Shown: positions 55,119 through 64,000, counted from the first letter of the stretch. The stretch: DNA of 64,000 bases from an uncultured Myxococcales bacterium (GCA_903883645.1 CAISBR010000111.1:1-64000), one strand, 5' to 3'. Notes: generated by a model not told the origin, from the letters alone. Numbers and translations are program-made.

Positions 55119-55820
55119 CTATGCCAAGTAGACCAGCATGGCCGCTGCCGCCAATACCAATAGGCCGCAAGCGAATTTTGCGACTTGCACGGTGCGCGAG
55201 CCCTCGTTCCAGTCTAGGTAGCGCTGCACCCACTCGGTCGACGAGCCGGCGCCGCCAATCACGCCGCAGTGTCCGATGCCGAATGCGAGCAACATGCCGG
55301 CGCTGAGGGCAGGGTTGCGGGCCGCGCTGCCGGCGGTGGCGCCAAGAATGGGCGCGATGAACGCAAACGTGCAGGGCGACAGGCCAATCCCCAGGACTAG
55401 ACCCACGGTTGCCGCTGCTACTAGGCCCTTGCCTTTGGCCGAGCCCAGCGACAGGCCCTTTTCGGGCATGGGCAAGATGCCCACTAAGTTTAGGCCAGCG
55501 AGCAAGAACACAACTGCGATCAAGTAGTTGCTAACCGACCCGAGGCGCGTGAGCGCGTGCCCCAGACCGAATACAATCAGCCCAACTAGCAAGATGGCCG
55601 CCAACATGCCGCCCGCAAACGAGAATGCCAGCGCGGCTCCCCGGCCTCGCGATGTCTTGCTGCCAGCGCCCACAAAGCCCACGACTAGCGGAATTGTGCC
55701 AAGATGACATGGGCTTAAGAGGACGCTAATAATGCCCCACACCAGCGACGCGCCAAGGGCCAGCGCGGGCGTACCGCTCACGGCATCGGTCAACTGAAAC
55801 AGCAGGTCGCTCTGGGTCAT
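55119..55820 (-). CDS. CcdA/DsbD-type membrane electron-transfer protein
   Basis: 233 aa, six membrane spans. Two matching motifs, LLSPCHLGTIPLVVG and GLSPCTFAFIAPILG, hold the paired Cys of CcdA-family proteins that carry electrons from cytosolic thioredoxin across the membrane. The ATG overlaps the stop of the adjacent thioredoxin gene (ATGA). In an ars context such proteins may keep an envelope thiol partner reduced. Last gene of the arsD-side transcript. Confidence 0.88.
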   Translation of the reverse strand: MTQSDLLFQLTDAVSGTPALALGASLVWGIISVLLSPCHLGTIPLVVGFVGAGSKTSRGRGAALAFSFAGGMLAAILLVGLIVFGLGHALTRLGSVSNYLIAVVFLLAGLNLVGILPMPEKGLSLGSAKGKGLVAAATVGLVLGIGLSPCTFAFIAPILGATAGSAARNPALSAGMLLAFGIGHCGVIGGAGSSTEWVQRYLDWNEGSRTVQVAKFACGLLVLAAAAMLVYLA

Positions 55821-56269
55821 GGCGCGGCCTTGGCGACGAGCGGGTAGCCGAGCTCGGCCCACTTGGCGACCACCGCCTCGCTGCGGATGACGCCGGTGTG
55901 GCGATACAGTTCGCGGCCGTCGGGTGCAAAGAACAACTGGGTTGGAATGGCGCGAATCCCAAGAGTTTCAGCGGCATCAGGGTTGTCGTGGCTGTTGATG
56001 AACTCGACGCGGAGGGCGTCGGCGTAGCGTACTTCGAGCTCGCCCAGCACCACCATCATCGCCTTGCATGGGGCGCAACTCGTTGTTCCCACATCGACAA
56101 AGCGGGGCAGGGGCCTGGTAACCGGCGCGGCCACGGGCTTGGCCGTCGGCGCAATCACCGCGGGGTTTGTCTGCGTGCTCTGGGCTTGCTGCCGCTTGAG
56201 CCACAGCGGCCCGGCGACCACGACCACGGCAATCACCGCGCCGAGGATGAGTTTTTGATTCACAATCAA
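55817..56269 (-). CDS. Membrane-anchored thioredoxin-fold protein
   Basis: 150 aa. N-terminal anchor (LILGAVIAVVVVAGPLWL), a Pro/Ala-rich linker and a thioredoxin domain with C65-A-P-C68 and the IPTQLFFAPDG block containing cis-Pro. Probably periplasmic and reduced by the adjacent CcdA-like protein, whose ATG overlaps its stop. Likely supplies electrons for a redox step outside the cytosol; substrate unknown. Confidence 0.85.
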   Translation of the reverse strand: MIVNQKLILGAVIAVVVVAGPLWLKRQQAQSTQTNPAVIAPTAKPVAAPVTRPLPRFVDVGTTSCAPCKAMMVVLGELEVRYADALRVEFINSHDNPDAAETLGIRAIPTQLFFAPDGRELYRHTGVIRSEAVVAKWAELGYPLVAKAAP

Positions 56270-56278
56270 CCCCTTGTG

Positions 56279-56515
56279 CTACGCCTGCTGCAGCAGCGCC
56301 ACGATGGCGGGCACGTCGAGCGCCTGGCCCATCACCTTGATTTCGCCGTTGATCGCCAGCGCCGGGGTGCCGGTAATCCCCGCCTCGAGCATGTCTTGGA
56401 TGCGGCTAACGTGCTGCACCGCGTCGGTCAAGCCGAGCTGGCGGGCCGCAGCTTGCGTGTTGGCCAGCATGACTTTGCATGGCGCGCAGCCGGTGCCGTA
56501 AACCTGTATTTTCAT
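56279..56515 (-). CDS. Small glutaredoxin/thioredoxin-like protein (78 aa)
   Basis: C10-A-P-C13 in KIQVYGTGCAPCKVML, GTPALAINGE with cis-Pro, and KVMG. It matches the small MM_2103/TM0996-type redox-active thioredoxins found beside metal-resistance and CcdA genes. Cytosolic. 18 nt follow arsD and 9 nt precede the next gene. Confidence 0.88.
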   Translation of the reverse strand: MKIQVYGTGCAPCKVMLANTQAAARQLGLTDAVQHVSRIQDMLEAGITGTPALAINGEIKVMGQALDVPAIVALLQQA

Positions 56516-56533
56516 TTGCGAAACTCCTCTGCC

Positions 56534-56908
56534 TTAGCAGCAGCCCTTGGGCCCGCAGCCGCAGCCGCCTTTGTCGATCGTGGGCTTGGCGCTGACGCCG
56601 ACGGGCACGCCGGCCCACGCTGCGAGTTGTGCCCGCGATGGATAGGCGCCGCTGCTCTTAATCGCGCCGCCCACCAGTACCGCTGGTAGCGATTCAATCC
56701 CTTGCACTTCAATCACTTGCGTGACAAGGGGCTGGGCAGCAAAGGCGGCCGGATCCTGCGACAAGTTGTGTCGCTCGACCTCTACCCCTTGCTCGCCCAG
56801 CCACTCTAGGTCTGCGGCGAAGCGAATCAGGGCGGGATCGATGCTCGGACCGCATACGCCGGTCGAGCAGCACATGGCCGGGTCGAATACTTCAATCTTG
56901 ATGGTCAT
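56534..56908 (-). CDS. arsD: Arsenic metallochaperone ArsD
   Basis: 124 aa. Delivers As(III) to the ArsA ATPase and weakly represses ars genes. Conserved Cys pair and third Cys: C13, C14, C19 in DPAMCCSTGVCGP, then the LPAVLVGG block and a C-terminal GGCGCG...GCC cluster with the final vicinal pair. The start (MTIKIEVFDPAMCC) is exact for the family. Divergent from arsR and the first gene of the left arm. Confidence 0.95.
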   Translation of the reverse strand: MTIKIEVFDPAMCCSTGVCGPSIDPALIRFAADLEWLGEQGVEVERHNLSQDPAAFAAQPLVTQVIEVQGIESLPAVLVGGAIKSSGAYPSRAQLAAWAGVPVGVSAKPTIDKGGCGCGPKGCC

Positions 56909-56965
56909 GATGCACTCCCTGGGCTGGCGCGAGGAGCTGGCTGCCGCGCGGCACGGCCTGCGCCC

Positions 56966-56982
56966 ATCGCAATCCAACGATA
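56966..56982. promoter_or_regulatory. Probable ArsR operator at the arsD promoter
   Basis: ATCGC-6-ACGAT, one base from a perfect inverted repeat and aligned with the site at 57058-57073. Overlaps the arsD -10. Confidence 0.6.
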
Positions 56983-57004
56983 GCGCCGCCAATGCGAATG
57001 TCAA
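56977..57004 (-). promoter_or_regulatory. arsD promoter
   Basis: On the minus strand TTGACA (57004-56999), a 16-nt spacer and TATCGT (56982-56977). An ATCGT element also overlaps the -35. Confidence 0.65.
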
Positions 57005-57033
57005 CGATTGACCTCTTCCTATTTCTCCTGCCC

Positions 57034-57062
57034 TTGACATGTTTGTCGGGCATACCTATCGT
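57034..57062 (+). promoter_or_regulatory. arsR promoter
   Basis: TTGACA (57034-57039), a 17-nt spacer and TATCGT (57057-57062). The -10 is shared with the arsD promoter in sequence. Confidence 0.7.
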
Positions 57063-57073
57063 CGATTAACGAT
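57058..57073. promoter_or_regulatory. Probable ArsR operator at the arsR promoter
   Basis: Perfect inverted repeat ATCGT-6-ACGAT overlapping the -10. Confidence 0.65.
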
Positions 57074-57098
57074 TCGCCCGATGGCGATCCGAGGAAGT

Positions 57099-57440
57099 AT
57101 GGCCTCTTTGCTCGAATCAACGTGCTGCCCGACGAGCGACGCCTCGCTTGACCTGCGCCCCATCGAAGGCGGGGCCGCAGATGACGAATTGGCGGCTTTG
57201 GCCAAGGCGCTCGGCCACCCGGCGCGTGTGCAGATTCTGCGCTTACTTATCCGCAAGACGGCGTGTGTCTGCGGCGAGATCGTCAACGAACTGCCCTTGG
57301 CGCAGTCGACTGTGTCGCAACATCTTAAAGTCATGAAGGAAGCTGGTCTGATCCGCGGCGAGATCGATGGCCCCCGCATTTGCTATTGCGTGGAGCCGCG
57401 CACTTTGCGACGCCTGCGGGCGCTGGTTGGAGGCCTGTGA
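57099..57440 (+). CDS. arsR: Arsenic-responsive repressor ArsR
   Basis: 113 aa winged-helix protein of the ArsR/SmtB family. The helix-turn-helix is [21 protein letters not shown]; the CVC pair (C56, C58 in TACVCGEI) sits at the DNA-binding region as in As(III)-sensing ArsR, with more Cys at C9 and C10. ATG 57099 has GAGGAAGT upstream. It probably binds the two ATCGY-N6-ACGAT sites just before it. Its stop overlaps the arsA start by one base. Confidence 0.95.
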   Translation: MASLLESTCCPTSDASLDLRPIEGGAADDELAALAKALGHPARVQILRLLIRKTACVCGEIVNELPLAQSTVSQHLKVMKEAGLIRGEIDGPRICYCVEPRTLRRLRALVGGL

Positions 57441-59209
57441 TGAACCTGCTGCAAACGCCCGTGCGCCATCTCTTTTTTACCGGCAAGGGCGGCGTGGGCA
57501 AGACCAGTGTCGCCTGTGCCACCGCGATTGGCCTCGCCGACCGCGGCAAGCGGGTCCTGCTGGTGAGCACCGACCCGGCCTCGAATCTTGACGAAGTGCT
57601 TGAAACTACCTTGAGTTCGACCCCTGTGGCCGTCGCCTTGGTGCCGGGGCTGTGGGCGCAGAACATCGACCCCGAGGCGGCAGCGGCGGCGTACCGCGAC
57701 AAAGTCATTGGCCCCTATCGCAAATTGCTGCCGGCCGTGGCACTGGCGAGCATGGAGGAGCAGCTGTCGGGCGCCTGTACGGTCGAGATCGCGGCCTTCG
57801 ACGAGTTTTCGAAGGTTTTGGGCGACCCCGCCGTGACAGCGCAGTTCGACCACGTGGTTTTTGATACGGCGCCGACAGGCCACACCCTTCGCCTCCTTGA
57901 ACTGCCGGCGGCGTGGTCGGGCTTTCTAGAGAGCAATGTGGGCGGTACCTCGTGTTTGGGGCCCCTGGCCGGGTTGCAGGCGCAGCAGGCGCTCTATTCG
58001 CAGTCGCGGGCGGCCCTCATCGATGGCCATCGCACGCAGTTGGTCCTTGTGGCGCGGGCGGAACGGGCGGCGCTAAACGAGGCCGAGCGCACCCGCAGCG
58101 AGCTCGCCGTGCTGGGGGTAGCCAACCAGGCACTGGTCCTCAACGGCCTGTTTCGCCTAGTCGATTCGGCCGACCCTGTGGCGGTGGCCATGCAACGGCG
58201 CGGCGACGAGGCTCTGCGCGAGCTGCCAGTGGGTCTGCAGGCGCTGCCGCGAGCCGAGTTGCCGCTGCTGCCGTTTGGCCTAGTTGGGGTGGCGGCACTG
58301 CGGCGGCTGCTGGGTGGTTTGCCCGGCAATGGCTCGCAACCCGATGACACAGAAGCTAAGTTTGTGCCGGAGTTGCTGCCGTCCTTGGCGAGTCTGCTGC
58401 CCGCGCTGGCCGAGCATGGTCGCGGCGTGATCTTGACCATGGGCAAGGGCGGCGTGGGCAAGACCAGCGTGGCGGTCAGCGTGGCGGTCGAGCTGGCGCG
58501 GCTGGGGCATCAAGTCCGCTTGACAACAACGGATCCTGCGGCGCATGTGCAAGAGACGCTGGGCAGCGCGGTGGCGGGCCTGCAGGTCAGCCGCATCGAT
58601 CCCCAGGCAGAAGTGCTTGCTTATACAGCAGAGACGATGGCTACAGCTGGGGCGGGGCTAGATGCCGCAGGGCTTGCGCTCCTCGCCGAAGATCTGCGCA
58701 GCCCGTGTACTGAAGAAATTGCTGTATTTAGGGCCTTTGCGCGCGTAGTCGATCAGGGTGAGCAGGGCTTTGTGGTGATCGATACCGCGCCCACCGGCCA
58801 CACGCTGCTGCTGCTCGACGCGGCCGAGTCGTACCACCGCGAGGTGTTGCGCACTGCGGGGCAAGCGCCCGCTGAGGTGCGCAAGTTGCTGCCGCGCCTG
58901 CGCGATCCCGCCTACACGCGCATCTTGTTGGTAACTCTGCCCGAGGCGACACCGGTACACGAAGCCGCTCAACTGCAACGGGATTTGGCCCGCGCCGACA
59001 TTGCGCCGTTTGCCTGGGTGGTGAATCAGAGCCTGCTGCCGTTGCAGGTTACCGACCCCACCTTGGTGCAGCGACGCAGCCATGAAGCGCGCTTTATACA
59101 TGAAGTCGAGAAGTTGAGTGCTCGTATGGTGGTTGTGCCCTGGCAGCCGCCCACCATGGGGCCTCGGCTTGACCTGCTGGCGGCCGTCCCCGTGCGAGGT
59201 GCCCCATGA
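57440..59209 (+). CDS. arsA: Arsenite-stimulated pump ATPase ArsA
   Basis: 589 aa with two homologous ATPase halves, each with a deviant Walker [10 protein letters not shown] (from about residues 15 and 335), and the [24 protein letters not shown] switch blocks. Conserved metal-site Cys appear in [12 protein letters not shown] and [11 protein letters not shown]. Powers arsenite export with the membrane pump. GGAGG upstream; ATG overlaps the arsR stop (TGATG). Partner pump here is Acr3 rather than ArsB, a combination known in some ars operons. Confidence 0.95.
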   Translation: MNLLQTPVRHLFFTGKGGVGKTSVACATAIGLADRGKRVLLVSTDPASNLDEVLETTLSSTPVAVALVPGLWAQNIDPEAAAAAYRDKVIGPYRKLLPAVALASMEEQLSGACTVEIAAFDEFSKVLGDPAVTAQFDHVVFDTAPTGHTLRLLELPAAWSGFLESNVGGTSCLGPLAGLQAQQALYSQSRAALIDGHRTQLVLVARAERAALNEAERTRSELAVLGVANQALVLNGLFRLVDSADPVAVAMQRRGDEALRELPVGLQALPRAELPLLPFGLVGVAALRRLLGGLPGNGSQPDDTEAKFVPELLPSLASLLPALAEHGRGVILTMGKGGVGKTSVAVSVAVELARLGHQVRLTTTDPAAHVQETLGSAVAGLQVSRIDPQAEVLAYTAETMATAGAGLDAAGLALLAEDLRSPCTEEIAVFRAFARVVDQGEQGFVVIDTAPTGHTLLLLDAAESYHREVLRTAGQAPAEVRKLLPRLRDPAYTRILLVTLPEATPVHEAAQLQRDLARADIAPFAWVVNQSLLPLQVTDPTLVQRRSHEARFIHEVEKLSARMVVVPWQPPTMGPRLDLLAAVPVRGAP

Positions 59210-60285
59210 ATGCTGACGTAATTGTTCCCTCAGTGGCCAGTAAGCTAAGCTTTCTCGACCGTTACCTGACGCTGTGGATCTTCGCAGCCATGGCCCTCGG
59301 CATCGCGCTCGGCTACGTCGCTCCTGGTTTTACTCAGGCACTACAACGTCTTAGCGTGGGAACCACCTCGATTCCGATCGCCGTGGGCCTGGTCCTGATG
59401 ATGTACCCGCCGCTGGCCAAGGTTCGCTACCAAGAATTAGGCCTGATCTTCGACAATAAGCGCCTGCTGGGCTTGTCGCTGCTGCAGAATTGGGTGATTG
59501 GGCCGCTGCTCATGTTCGGCCTAGCGATCCTGTTCTTGCACGATAAACCCGAGTATATGCTGGGGCTTATCTTGATCGGTCTCGCGCGCTGCATCGCCAT
59601 GGTCATCGTGTGGAACGACCTGGCCAAGGGCGACACCGAGTACTGCGCCGGCCTAGTCGCCTTCAACTCGATCTTTCAGGTGCTTTTCTTCTCGATTTAC
59701 GCCTACTTCTTCGCCACCGTGCTGCCAGGCTGGCTGGGGATGCAGTCGGCGGTGGTGCACATCACCATCGGCGAGATCGCGCAAAGTGTAGCGATTTACT
59801 TGGGAATTCCGTTTGCCGCGGGCCTTATCAGTCGCCGCGTGCTGGTCGCCGCCAAGGGCCGCAACTGGTACGAACAGCGTTTTGTGCCGCGTATCAGTCC
59901 TATCACCTTGATCGCGCTGCTATTTACCATTGTGGTGATGTTCTCACTCAAGGGGGCGGCGATCGTGCAGTTGCCGTTTGATGTGCTGCGGATTGCCGCG
60001 CCGCTGCTGATCTACTTTGTGGTGATGTTCAGCCTGTCGTTTTGGCTCAGCAAGCGCGCCGGCGCGAATTATCCCCAGGCAGCGACCCTGTCGTTTACCG
60101 CAGCGTCGAACAACTTTGAGCTCGCGATCGCCGTCGCCATCGCTAGTTTTGGCCTGCACAGTGGCGCCGCGTTTGCCGCGGTGATTGGCCCCCTAGTCGA
60201 AGTTCCAGCGCTGCTCGGCCTTGTGCACCTAGCGCTGTGGCTGCAACGCCGCTACTTCAGCCCAGGCATAGGGGTACAAGTATGA
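59206..60285 (+). CDS. acr3: Arsenite efflux permease Acr3
   Basis: 359 aa, ten hydrophobic segments. Essential Cys129 in [13 protein letters not shown], and [44 protein letters not shown] blocks of the Acr3 family (distinct from ArsB). Inner-membrane As(III) exporter. ATG overlaps the arsA stop (ATGA). Confidence 0.95.
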   Translation: MNADVIVPSVASKLSFLDRYLTLWIFAAMALGIALGYVAPGFTQALQRLSVGTTSIPIAVGLVLMMYPPLAKVRYQELGLIFDNKRLLGLSLLQNWVIGPLLMFGLAILFLHDKPEYMLGLILIGLARCIAMVIVWNDLAKGDTEYCAGLVAFNSIFQVLFFSIYAYFFATVLPGWLGMQSAVVHITIGEIAQSVAIYLGIPFAAGLISRRVLVAAKGRNWYEQRFVPRISPITLIALLFTIVVMFSLKGAAIVQLPFDVLRIAAPLLIYFVVMFSLSFWLSKRAGANYPQAATLSFTAASNNFELAIAVAIASFGLHSGAAFAAVIGPLVEVPALLGLVHLALWLQRRYFSPGIGVQV

Positions 60286-60701
60286 GCAATAGCAGCGGAA
60301 TCTTGTTCTTGTGTGTCGCCAATTCGGCGCGCAGTCAAATGGCCGAGGGCTTGGCGCGGCGACTGCTGGGCGACCGCGCGGTGGTTCAGAGCGCGGGTAG
60401 CCAACCATCGCACGTCAATCCGTATGCGATCGCGGTCATGGCCGAGCTGGGCATCGACCTGGGCACGCACTACTCCAAGTCGGTGCAGACCATCGACCCG
60501 GCTACGGTCGACACGGTCATTACCTTGTGTGCTGAAGAGGTTTGCCCCCTATTCTTAGGTCAAGCCCAGCGCGTGCACTGGCCGATTGCCGACCCCGCGA
60601 GTTCCGACCCGACTCTGCCGCCCCACGAGCAGCTGCGGCGCTTTCGCGAAGCGCGCGACTTGCTAAAAACTAAGCTAGATCAGTGGCTTGTGCAGGATTA
60701 G
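60282..60701 (+). CDS. arsC: Arsenate reductase ArsC (low-MW phosphatase type)
   Basis: 139 aa. Reduces As(V) to As(III) for Acr3. CX5R loop C11-VANSA-R17 with SQMAEG, and a second pair C83-x4-C88 (LCAEEVCP), the spacing of the LMW-PTPase-like ArsC that uses thioredoxin or a similar thiol. [10 protein letters not shown] matches the family. ATG overlaps the acr3 stop (ATGA). Confidence 0.94.
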   Translation: MSNSSGILFLCVANSARSQMAEGLARRLLGDRAVVQSAGSQPSHVNPYAIAVMAELGIDLGTHYSKSVQTIDPATVDTVITLCAEEVCPLFLGQAQRVHWPIADPASSDPTLPPHEQLRRFREARDLLKTKLDQWLVQD

Positions 60702-60704
60702 CTA

Positions 60705-62852
60705 CTAGAACATCCGCCGCTTGAGTCGCGCCGCCTCGTCGCCCCAGGCCTGCGCCACATCCAGCGCACCGCCAGTCTGGGCCAAATCGGTCAGAGTCAG
60801 CAGGGCATCCAACCGCAGGCGCGGCAAGCCCATTTCGCCCGCCAGTTGCTCGGCTCGACTCAGCGCCCGCGCCGCCGCGAGCGGCTGGCCAAGTTGCTGC
60901 CAGCACCGCCCCGCCAACCACAGCGCCCGGGCGGTCGTCGCCACCGTACCAAGCGGTTCCACAAGTGCCAGGCCATCTTCAGCGGCCTTGCGCCCACGCT
61001 GGGGCCTGCCGCGTCGCAGATCGCACTCGCCGCGGCGCAGGGCAGCCTCAGCGGCCAACAGCGGGTCGCCCAATTCACTGGCCCACGCCGACGCTCGTTG
61101 GGCCTGCCGTTCCGCACTGTTCAGCTCGCCGGTAGCCAGAGCTGCGCCACTGGTGGCCAATGCCACCCGCACATGTGCTTGGCTAAGTCGATTTACTTCA
61201 ACGGCTTGTGCAGCTTCCACCGCTCGCGCTGGCTCTTCACCTTCGGCCAGCACCGCCACTTGCAGCGCCCAGCAAGACTCGACCAGCTCGTGTTCGGCGG
61301 GCAGCGCCGCGATGGCCAGCACCGTTCTCTCCAAGCGGTGCAGCGCCTGAGGCAGTTGACCGCAGCCCAAGCGCAGTGCGGCATCGGCCAGCTCGACCCG
61401 CGCCCGCAGCGGATCCGCAGGCGGCAGCGCCAGGTCGGCAAGCAACCCCTGTGCTTCGGCCAGGGGCGCCCGCACGAGCTCTAGCCAGCCACAGCGCAGG
61501 TCCCATTCGATGACGTCGAGCAGCGCCGCCAGCCACGGCCCCGCCTGGGTCGCCGACGCAGACAGCGCCACCACTCGCATCAAATGTTGGCGCCGCGCCT
61601 GCGCATTTTGGGTTGCCGCCGCACTTTCTCGAGCCAACCGTGCCGCGTCGCCCAAGCGCCGTGCCGCTAGGTACAGACGGGTTGCATCTTCGCGACTTGC
61701 CTCGGTTTGTGCGCAACCCGTCTCGATCGCTCCCGCCGCCCGCGCCAGCACCACCCGCACCGCGCGCGGCGGCAGGCTTTGCATCAGCTGTTGCCGGTCG
61801 ATCTGTGGCGCCAGCTGCGGGGTATCGGCCGGCCCTGTCACGGTTCCGTCGTGGCGCAGCGCAGCCATCACTTCGGCCGGCGGTCGCAGGCCCAGAGCCA
61901 GCTCTAGCAGACCCATGTGGGGCGGAAGCACGCTGAGCAGAAGTGGAATTGCCAGATCAAGCGGCGCAAGCCCACCCAGAATCGGTAGCGCGATCTCCGC
62001 GCTTGTGGCGCTGAAGTCGGCCGCAGGTAGGCCAGACCGCAGACTAGCCAGTCCCAGCGCGCGCAGCAGCTCGTCGGCAAACGCCCCCGCCGATGCAGGG
62101 CGCTGAAGGGGATTCGCCGCCGTCGCCCGCCGCAGCAGCGCGACGGCAGCTGTAGGCAATTGGTTTTCATCTATCCGTGGTTGTGCTTGCCAGTCGCTCC
62201 GCGCAGGCAACGTGCCGGTCAGCAGCTCCACGGCCATCACGGCCAGCGCAAACAGGTCCGAACTCGCGCGCGGCGGGCTATTGCCCAGCTCCGGTGCCAA
62301 GTAGGCGGCGGTGCCGTGGCTCAACTGGGCGTCGGCCCGCCCATCTTGGCGGCTGCGGGCCAGGCCAAAATCGGCCAGTTTGGCCACGGTCGGTCCGTCG
62401 CTCAAGGTCCGCAGTAGCACATTTTCAGGTTTAATATCGCAGTGAATGACCCCCAGCCGATGCGCCGCGTCAAGGGCCGTCGCCACTTGCTGTAGCCATA
62501 GCGCAGCCTGGGTCCGCGGCACGGGCCCGCGCGACAGCACCTGCCGCAGCGACGGCCCATCGACCCACTCCATCTCGATATAGGGCAGACCCTGATCGTC
62601 GCCGATCGCGTGTACGGCCACCACGTGGGGGTGCACCACCCGCGCCGCCGCCCGCGCCTCCAGCAGCGTTCGCAGTGCCAGTGCCTCCAGGTCCGACTCG
62701 GCCTTCAGCCACTTGACCGCAACCGGGCGATCTAGCAATTCGTCTTGAGCTAACCAGACTTCGCCCATGCCGCCTGCGCCTATCTGCCGCACCAGCACAA
62801 GCGACGGGCCAATGTGCATCTGCGGTTTCCAGTGGCGGATGGTCGGCTTCAT
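60705..62852 (-). CDS. Ser/Thr protein kinase with a long helical C-terminal region
   Basis: 715 aa, no obvious membrane span. Kinase motifs: GAGGMGEVW, K47 in AVKWLK, HCDIKPEN (D139), DFG (161-163) and a LAPELG activation segment. HCD replaces the common HRD, which usually changes activation-loop control without abolishing activity. Residues about 270-715 are Ala/Leu-rich helical repeats of TPR character, probably protein-binding. ATG 62852 has GAGG upstream. Convergent with arsC by 3 nt; divergent from pssA. Confidence 0.88.
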   Translation of the reverse strand: MKPTIRHWKPQMHIGPSLVLVRQIGAGGMGEVWLAQDELLDRPVAVKWLKAESDLEALALRTLLEARAAARVVHPHVVAVHAIGDDQGLPYIEMEWVDGPSLRQVLSRGPVPRTQAALWLQQVATALDAAHRLGVIHCDIKPENVLLRTLSDGPTVAKLADFGLARSRQDGRADAQLSHGTAAYLAPELGNSPPRASSDLFALAVMAVELLTGTLPARSDWQAQPRIDENQLPTAAVALLRRATAANPLQRPASAGAFADELLRALGLASLRSGLPAADFSATSAEIALPILGGLAPLDLAIPLLLSVLPPHMGLLELALGLRPPAEVMAALRHDGTVTGPADTPQLAPQIDRQQLMQSLPPRAVRVVLARAAGAIETGCAQTEASREDATRLYLAARRLGDAARLARESAAATQNAQARRQHLMRVVALSASATQAGPWLAALLDVIEWDLRCGWLELVRAPLAEAQGLLADLALPPADPLRARVELADAALRLGCGQLPQALHRLERTVLAIAALPAEHELVESCWALQVAVLAEGEEPARAVEAAQAVEVNRLSQAHVRVALATSGAALATGELNSAERQAQRASAWASELGDPLLAAEAALRRGECDLRRGRPQRGRKAAEDGLALVEPLGTVATTARALWLAGRCWQQLGQPLAAARALSRAEQLAGEMGLPRLRLDALLTLTDLAQTGGALDVAQAWGDEAARLKRRMF

Positions 62853-63029
62853 GGGCAACCTCAGGCAGGGCAGGGCGTCAAACTTTAGCAGGCCCGGCGA
62901 AAAGCGCGACAGGTGCTGCCGATTCGGGCCAATTGCCGGCTGACGCCGAGGCGCGCTAAGCTAGCCGTTCTGCGTGCGCACTCGGCGCCGCACCTGACCG
63001 CTGCCGTTGGGCGCGACAAGGCCAAGACC

Positions 63030-63824
63030 GTGAGACTTTTTGACCCCGTGCCGCCGCGCACCATTCCGCCGAACCTGATTACGGCCACGGCGCTGGGCTG
63101 CGGCCTGTCGTCGATTTACGCTTCGCTGGCCCTGCACGACTTTACGCTCGCGGCCTGGCTCGTGCTGCTGTCCGTGCTGCTCGACAAGCTAGACGGCAGC
63201 GTGGCGCGGGCGCTGAAGGGTGCCACCGAATTCGGCGTGCAATTCGACTCTTTTGCCGATGCCACCGCCTTTGGCGCCGCGCCTGCTGCGCTCGTAGTGG
63301 GCCTATGCGAGACGCTAGTTCCGACGGTCTGGGGGCCACAGGCGCTAGTTCTGGGGCTGCCCGCCGGGGTAGTTCTCAAGGGTCTCGCGCTGTTCTACGC
63401 GATCATGACTGTGGTGCGCCTGGCCCGCTTCAACGTGATGACCTCGACGATCGGGCCACTGCTGTTCTTGGGCCTGCCGTCGACCGTGTCGGGCGCGATG
63501 ATCTGCAGCGGTTTCTTGGGCTGGCAAGAGCTGGGCTGGCACACCCTGCACCCCGGCTGGCTCGCGTGGCTGCCGGTGGCCATGCTGCTGAATGCGCTGG
63601 CGATGGTGTCGAACCTGCCGTTGCCGAAGCTTAAAGCGAGTAAGAACAAGGCAATCAAGGCCATTCAACTGACGATCGGCGCCTACATCTACTTATCGGT
63701 GCTGCTGCGCACGGGGCTGTGGGTCACGCACGCGGTCATGGCTGGCTACCTGCTGATCGGCTTTGTCTTTTCGGGCCCCAAGCTGTGGCGCGAAGCCTTA
63801 GCGGCGCCAAAGGACCTGCCGTGA
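63030..63824 (+). CDS. pssA: CDP-alcohol phosphatidyltransferase, probably phosphatidylserine synthase
   Basis: 264 aa integral-membrane enzyme. The family motif DG-x2-AR-x8-G-x3-D-x3-D is present in DGSVARALKGATEFGVQFDSFAD (residues around 57-80). The PPNLITATALGCGLSSI opening and the size favour the type-II phosphatidylserine synthase group; other CDP-alcohol transferases are possible. GTG 63030 was chosen; an earlier GTG at 62913 adds a segment unlike the family. It overlaps the next gene at GTGA. Confidence 0.85.
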   Translation: MRLFDPVPPRTIPPNLITATALGCGLSSIYASLALHDFTLAAWLVLLSVLLDKLDGSVARALKGATEFGVQFDSFADATAFGAAPAALVVGLCETLVPTVWGPQALVLGLPAGVVLKGLALFYAIMTVVRLARFNVMTSTIGPLLFLGLPSTVSGAMICSGFLGWQELGWHTLHPGWLAWLPVAMLLNALAMVSNLPLPKLKASKNKAIKAIQLTIGAYIYLSVLLRTGLWVTHAVMAGYLLIGFVFSGPKLWREALAAPKDLP

Positions 63825-64000
63825 AGTCGGTATCGGTGGCTGCAGCCGACGGAACCCTGCTGTCGGTACGCTTAACGGGGCGCCATCAGGGCCCGCTGGT
63901 GGTGCTGTGCGACGGCGTGGGTTGCGACGGCTATGTATGGCGTTACCTGCGGCCAGTTCTCGAAAACCGCTGTAGGGTCGTGCATTTTCACTATCGCGGC
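63821..64000 (+). CDS. Alpha/beta hydrolase, 5' part
   Basis: 60 codons from a GTG that overlaps the pssA stop (GTGA); the rest lies beyond the window. It starts VSVAAADGTLLSVRL, then GPLVVLCDGVGCDGYVWRYL and VVHFHYRG, typical of the first strands of alpha/beta hydrolases, up to the region before the nucleophile elbow, which is outside. Probably co-transcribed with pssA; substrate unknown. Confidence 0.7.
   Translation, partial: MKSVSVAAADGTLLSVRLTGRHQGPLVVLCDGVGCDGYVWRYLRPVLENRCRVVHFHYRG

Noticed and set aside
55119-60701. The ars locus as a proven mobile element
   Set aside because: No terminal repeats, IS or recombinase at its ends; only the degenerate junction at 55007 hints at it.

Overview
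The window is a dense, GC-rich bacterial chromosome segment with about 56 protein genes, four tRNAs and little non-coding DNA. Two Hanks-type Ser/Thr kinases (one with an N-terminal zinc ribbon and extracellular repeats), PEGA-domain proteins, cysteine-rich lipoproteins and very long TPR proteins, together with a Gram-negative envelope set (TolB, Lgt, MreC/D, PBP2, RodA, MtgA), suggest a Myxococcota or other deltaproteobacterial lineage. That placement is inference; there is no rRNA here to confirm it.

Layout. 1-4.8 kb: an incomplete Q/R-rich protein gene, branched-chain aminotransferase, a tandem DsbA-like envelope protein and two unknowns. 4.9-11.7 kb: a translationally coupled rod-shape operon, mreC-mreD-mrdA(PBP2)-rodA, ending in a TMTC-like GT-C membrane protein; its PBP2 carries a cysteine-rich zinc-ribbon-like insertion in the pedestal region. 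11.8-17.5 kb: HD phosphohydrolase, TolB and a zinc-ribbon Ser/Thr kinase. 17.5-25.2 kb: phosphoesterase, Bcp peroxiredoxin, an unknown, TcdA, TatD, a somatomedin-B-like cysteine-rich lipoprotein, and metK. 25.4-26.5 kb: rplM-rpsI and tRNA-Ile(CAU). 26.5-38.3 kb: lamin-tail lipoprotein, two PEGA proteins, a methyltransferase, a 60-aa protein, ClpP, two UDP-sugar enzymes (WbpE-like, and a fused WbpB/WbpD-like protein), lytic transglycosylase, CorC/CNNM protein and rpmB. 38.4-50.6 kb: M18 aminopeptidase, Lgt, MtgA coupled to an 1826-aa TPR lipoprotein, a KamA/EpmB-like radical SAM enzyme, tRNA-Glu, tRNA-Gln and a small PBP.

The clearest accessory locus is a 4.1-kb island (50777-54913) inserted in the 3' half of an initiator tRNA gene and bounded by perfect 45-bp direct repeats. 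It has no recombinase. Its three genes are co-directional: an unknown 158-aa protein, a HEPN-family protein with an RX4H motif, and a primase-helicase of the type found in TOTE conflict systems. I read it as a compact candidate defence island, possibly mobilised in trans. A degenerate third copy of the island end at 55007-55031 suggests repeated integration here.

55.1-60.7 kb is an arsenic-resistance locus with two divergent arms. The left arm is arsD, two small thioredoxin-fold proteins and a CcdA-like membrane protein; the right arm is arsR-arsA-acr3-arsC. Both promoters share a TATCGT -10 and an ATCGY-N6-ACGAT inverted repeat that probably binds ArsR. The window ends with a second Ser/Thr kinase, phosphatidylserine synthase and the start of an alpha/beta hydrolase.
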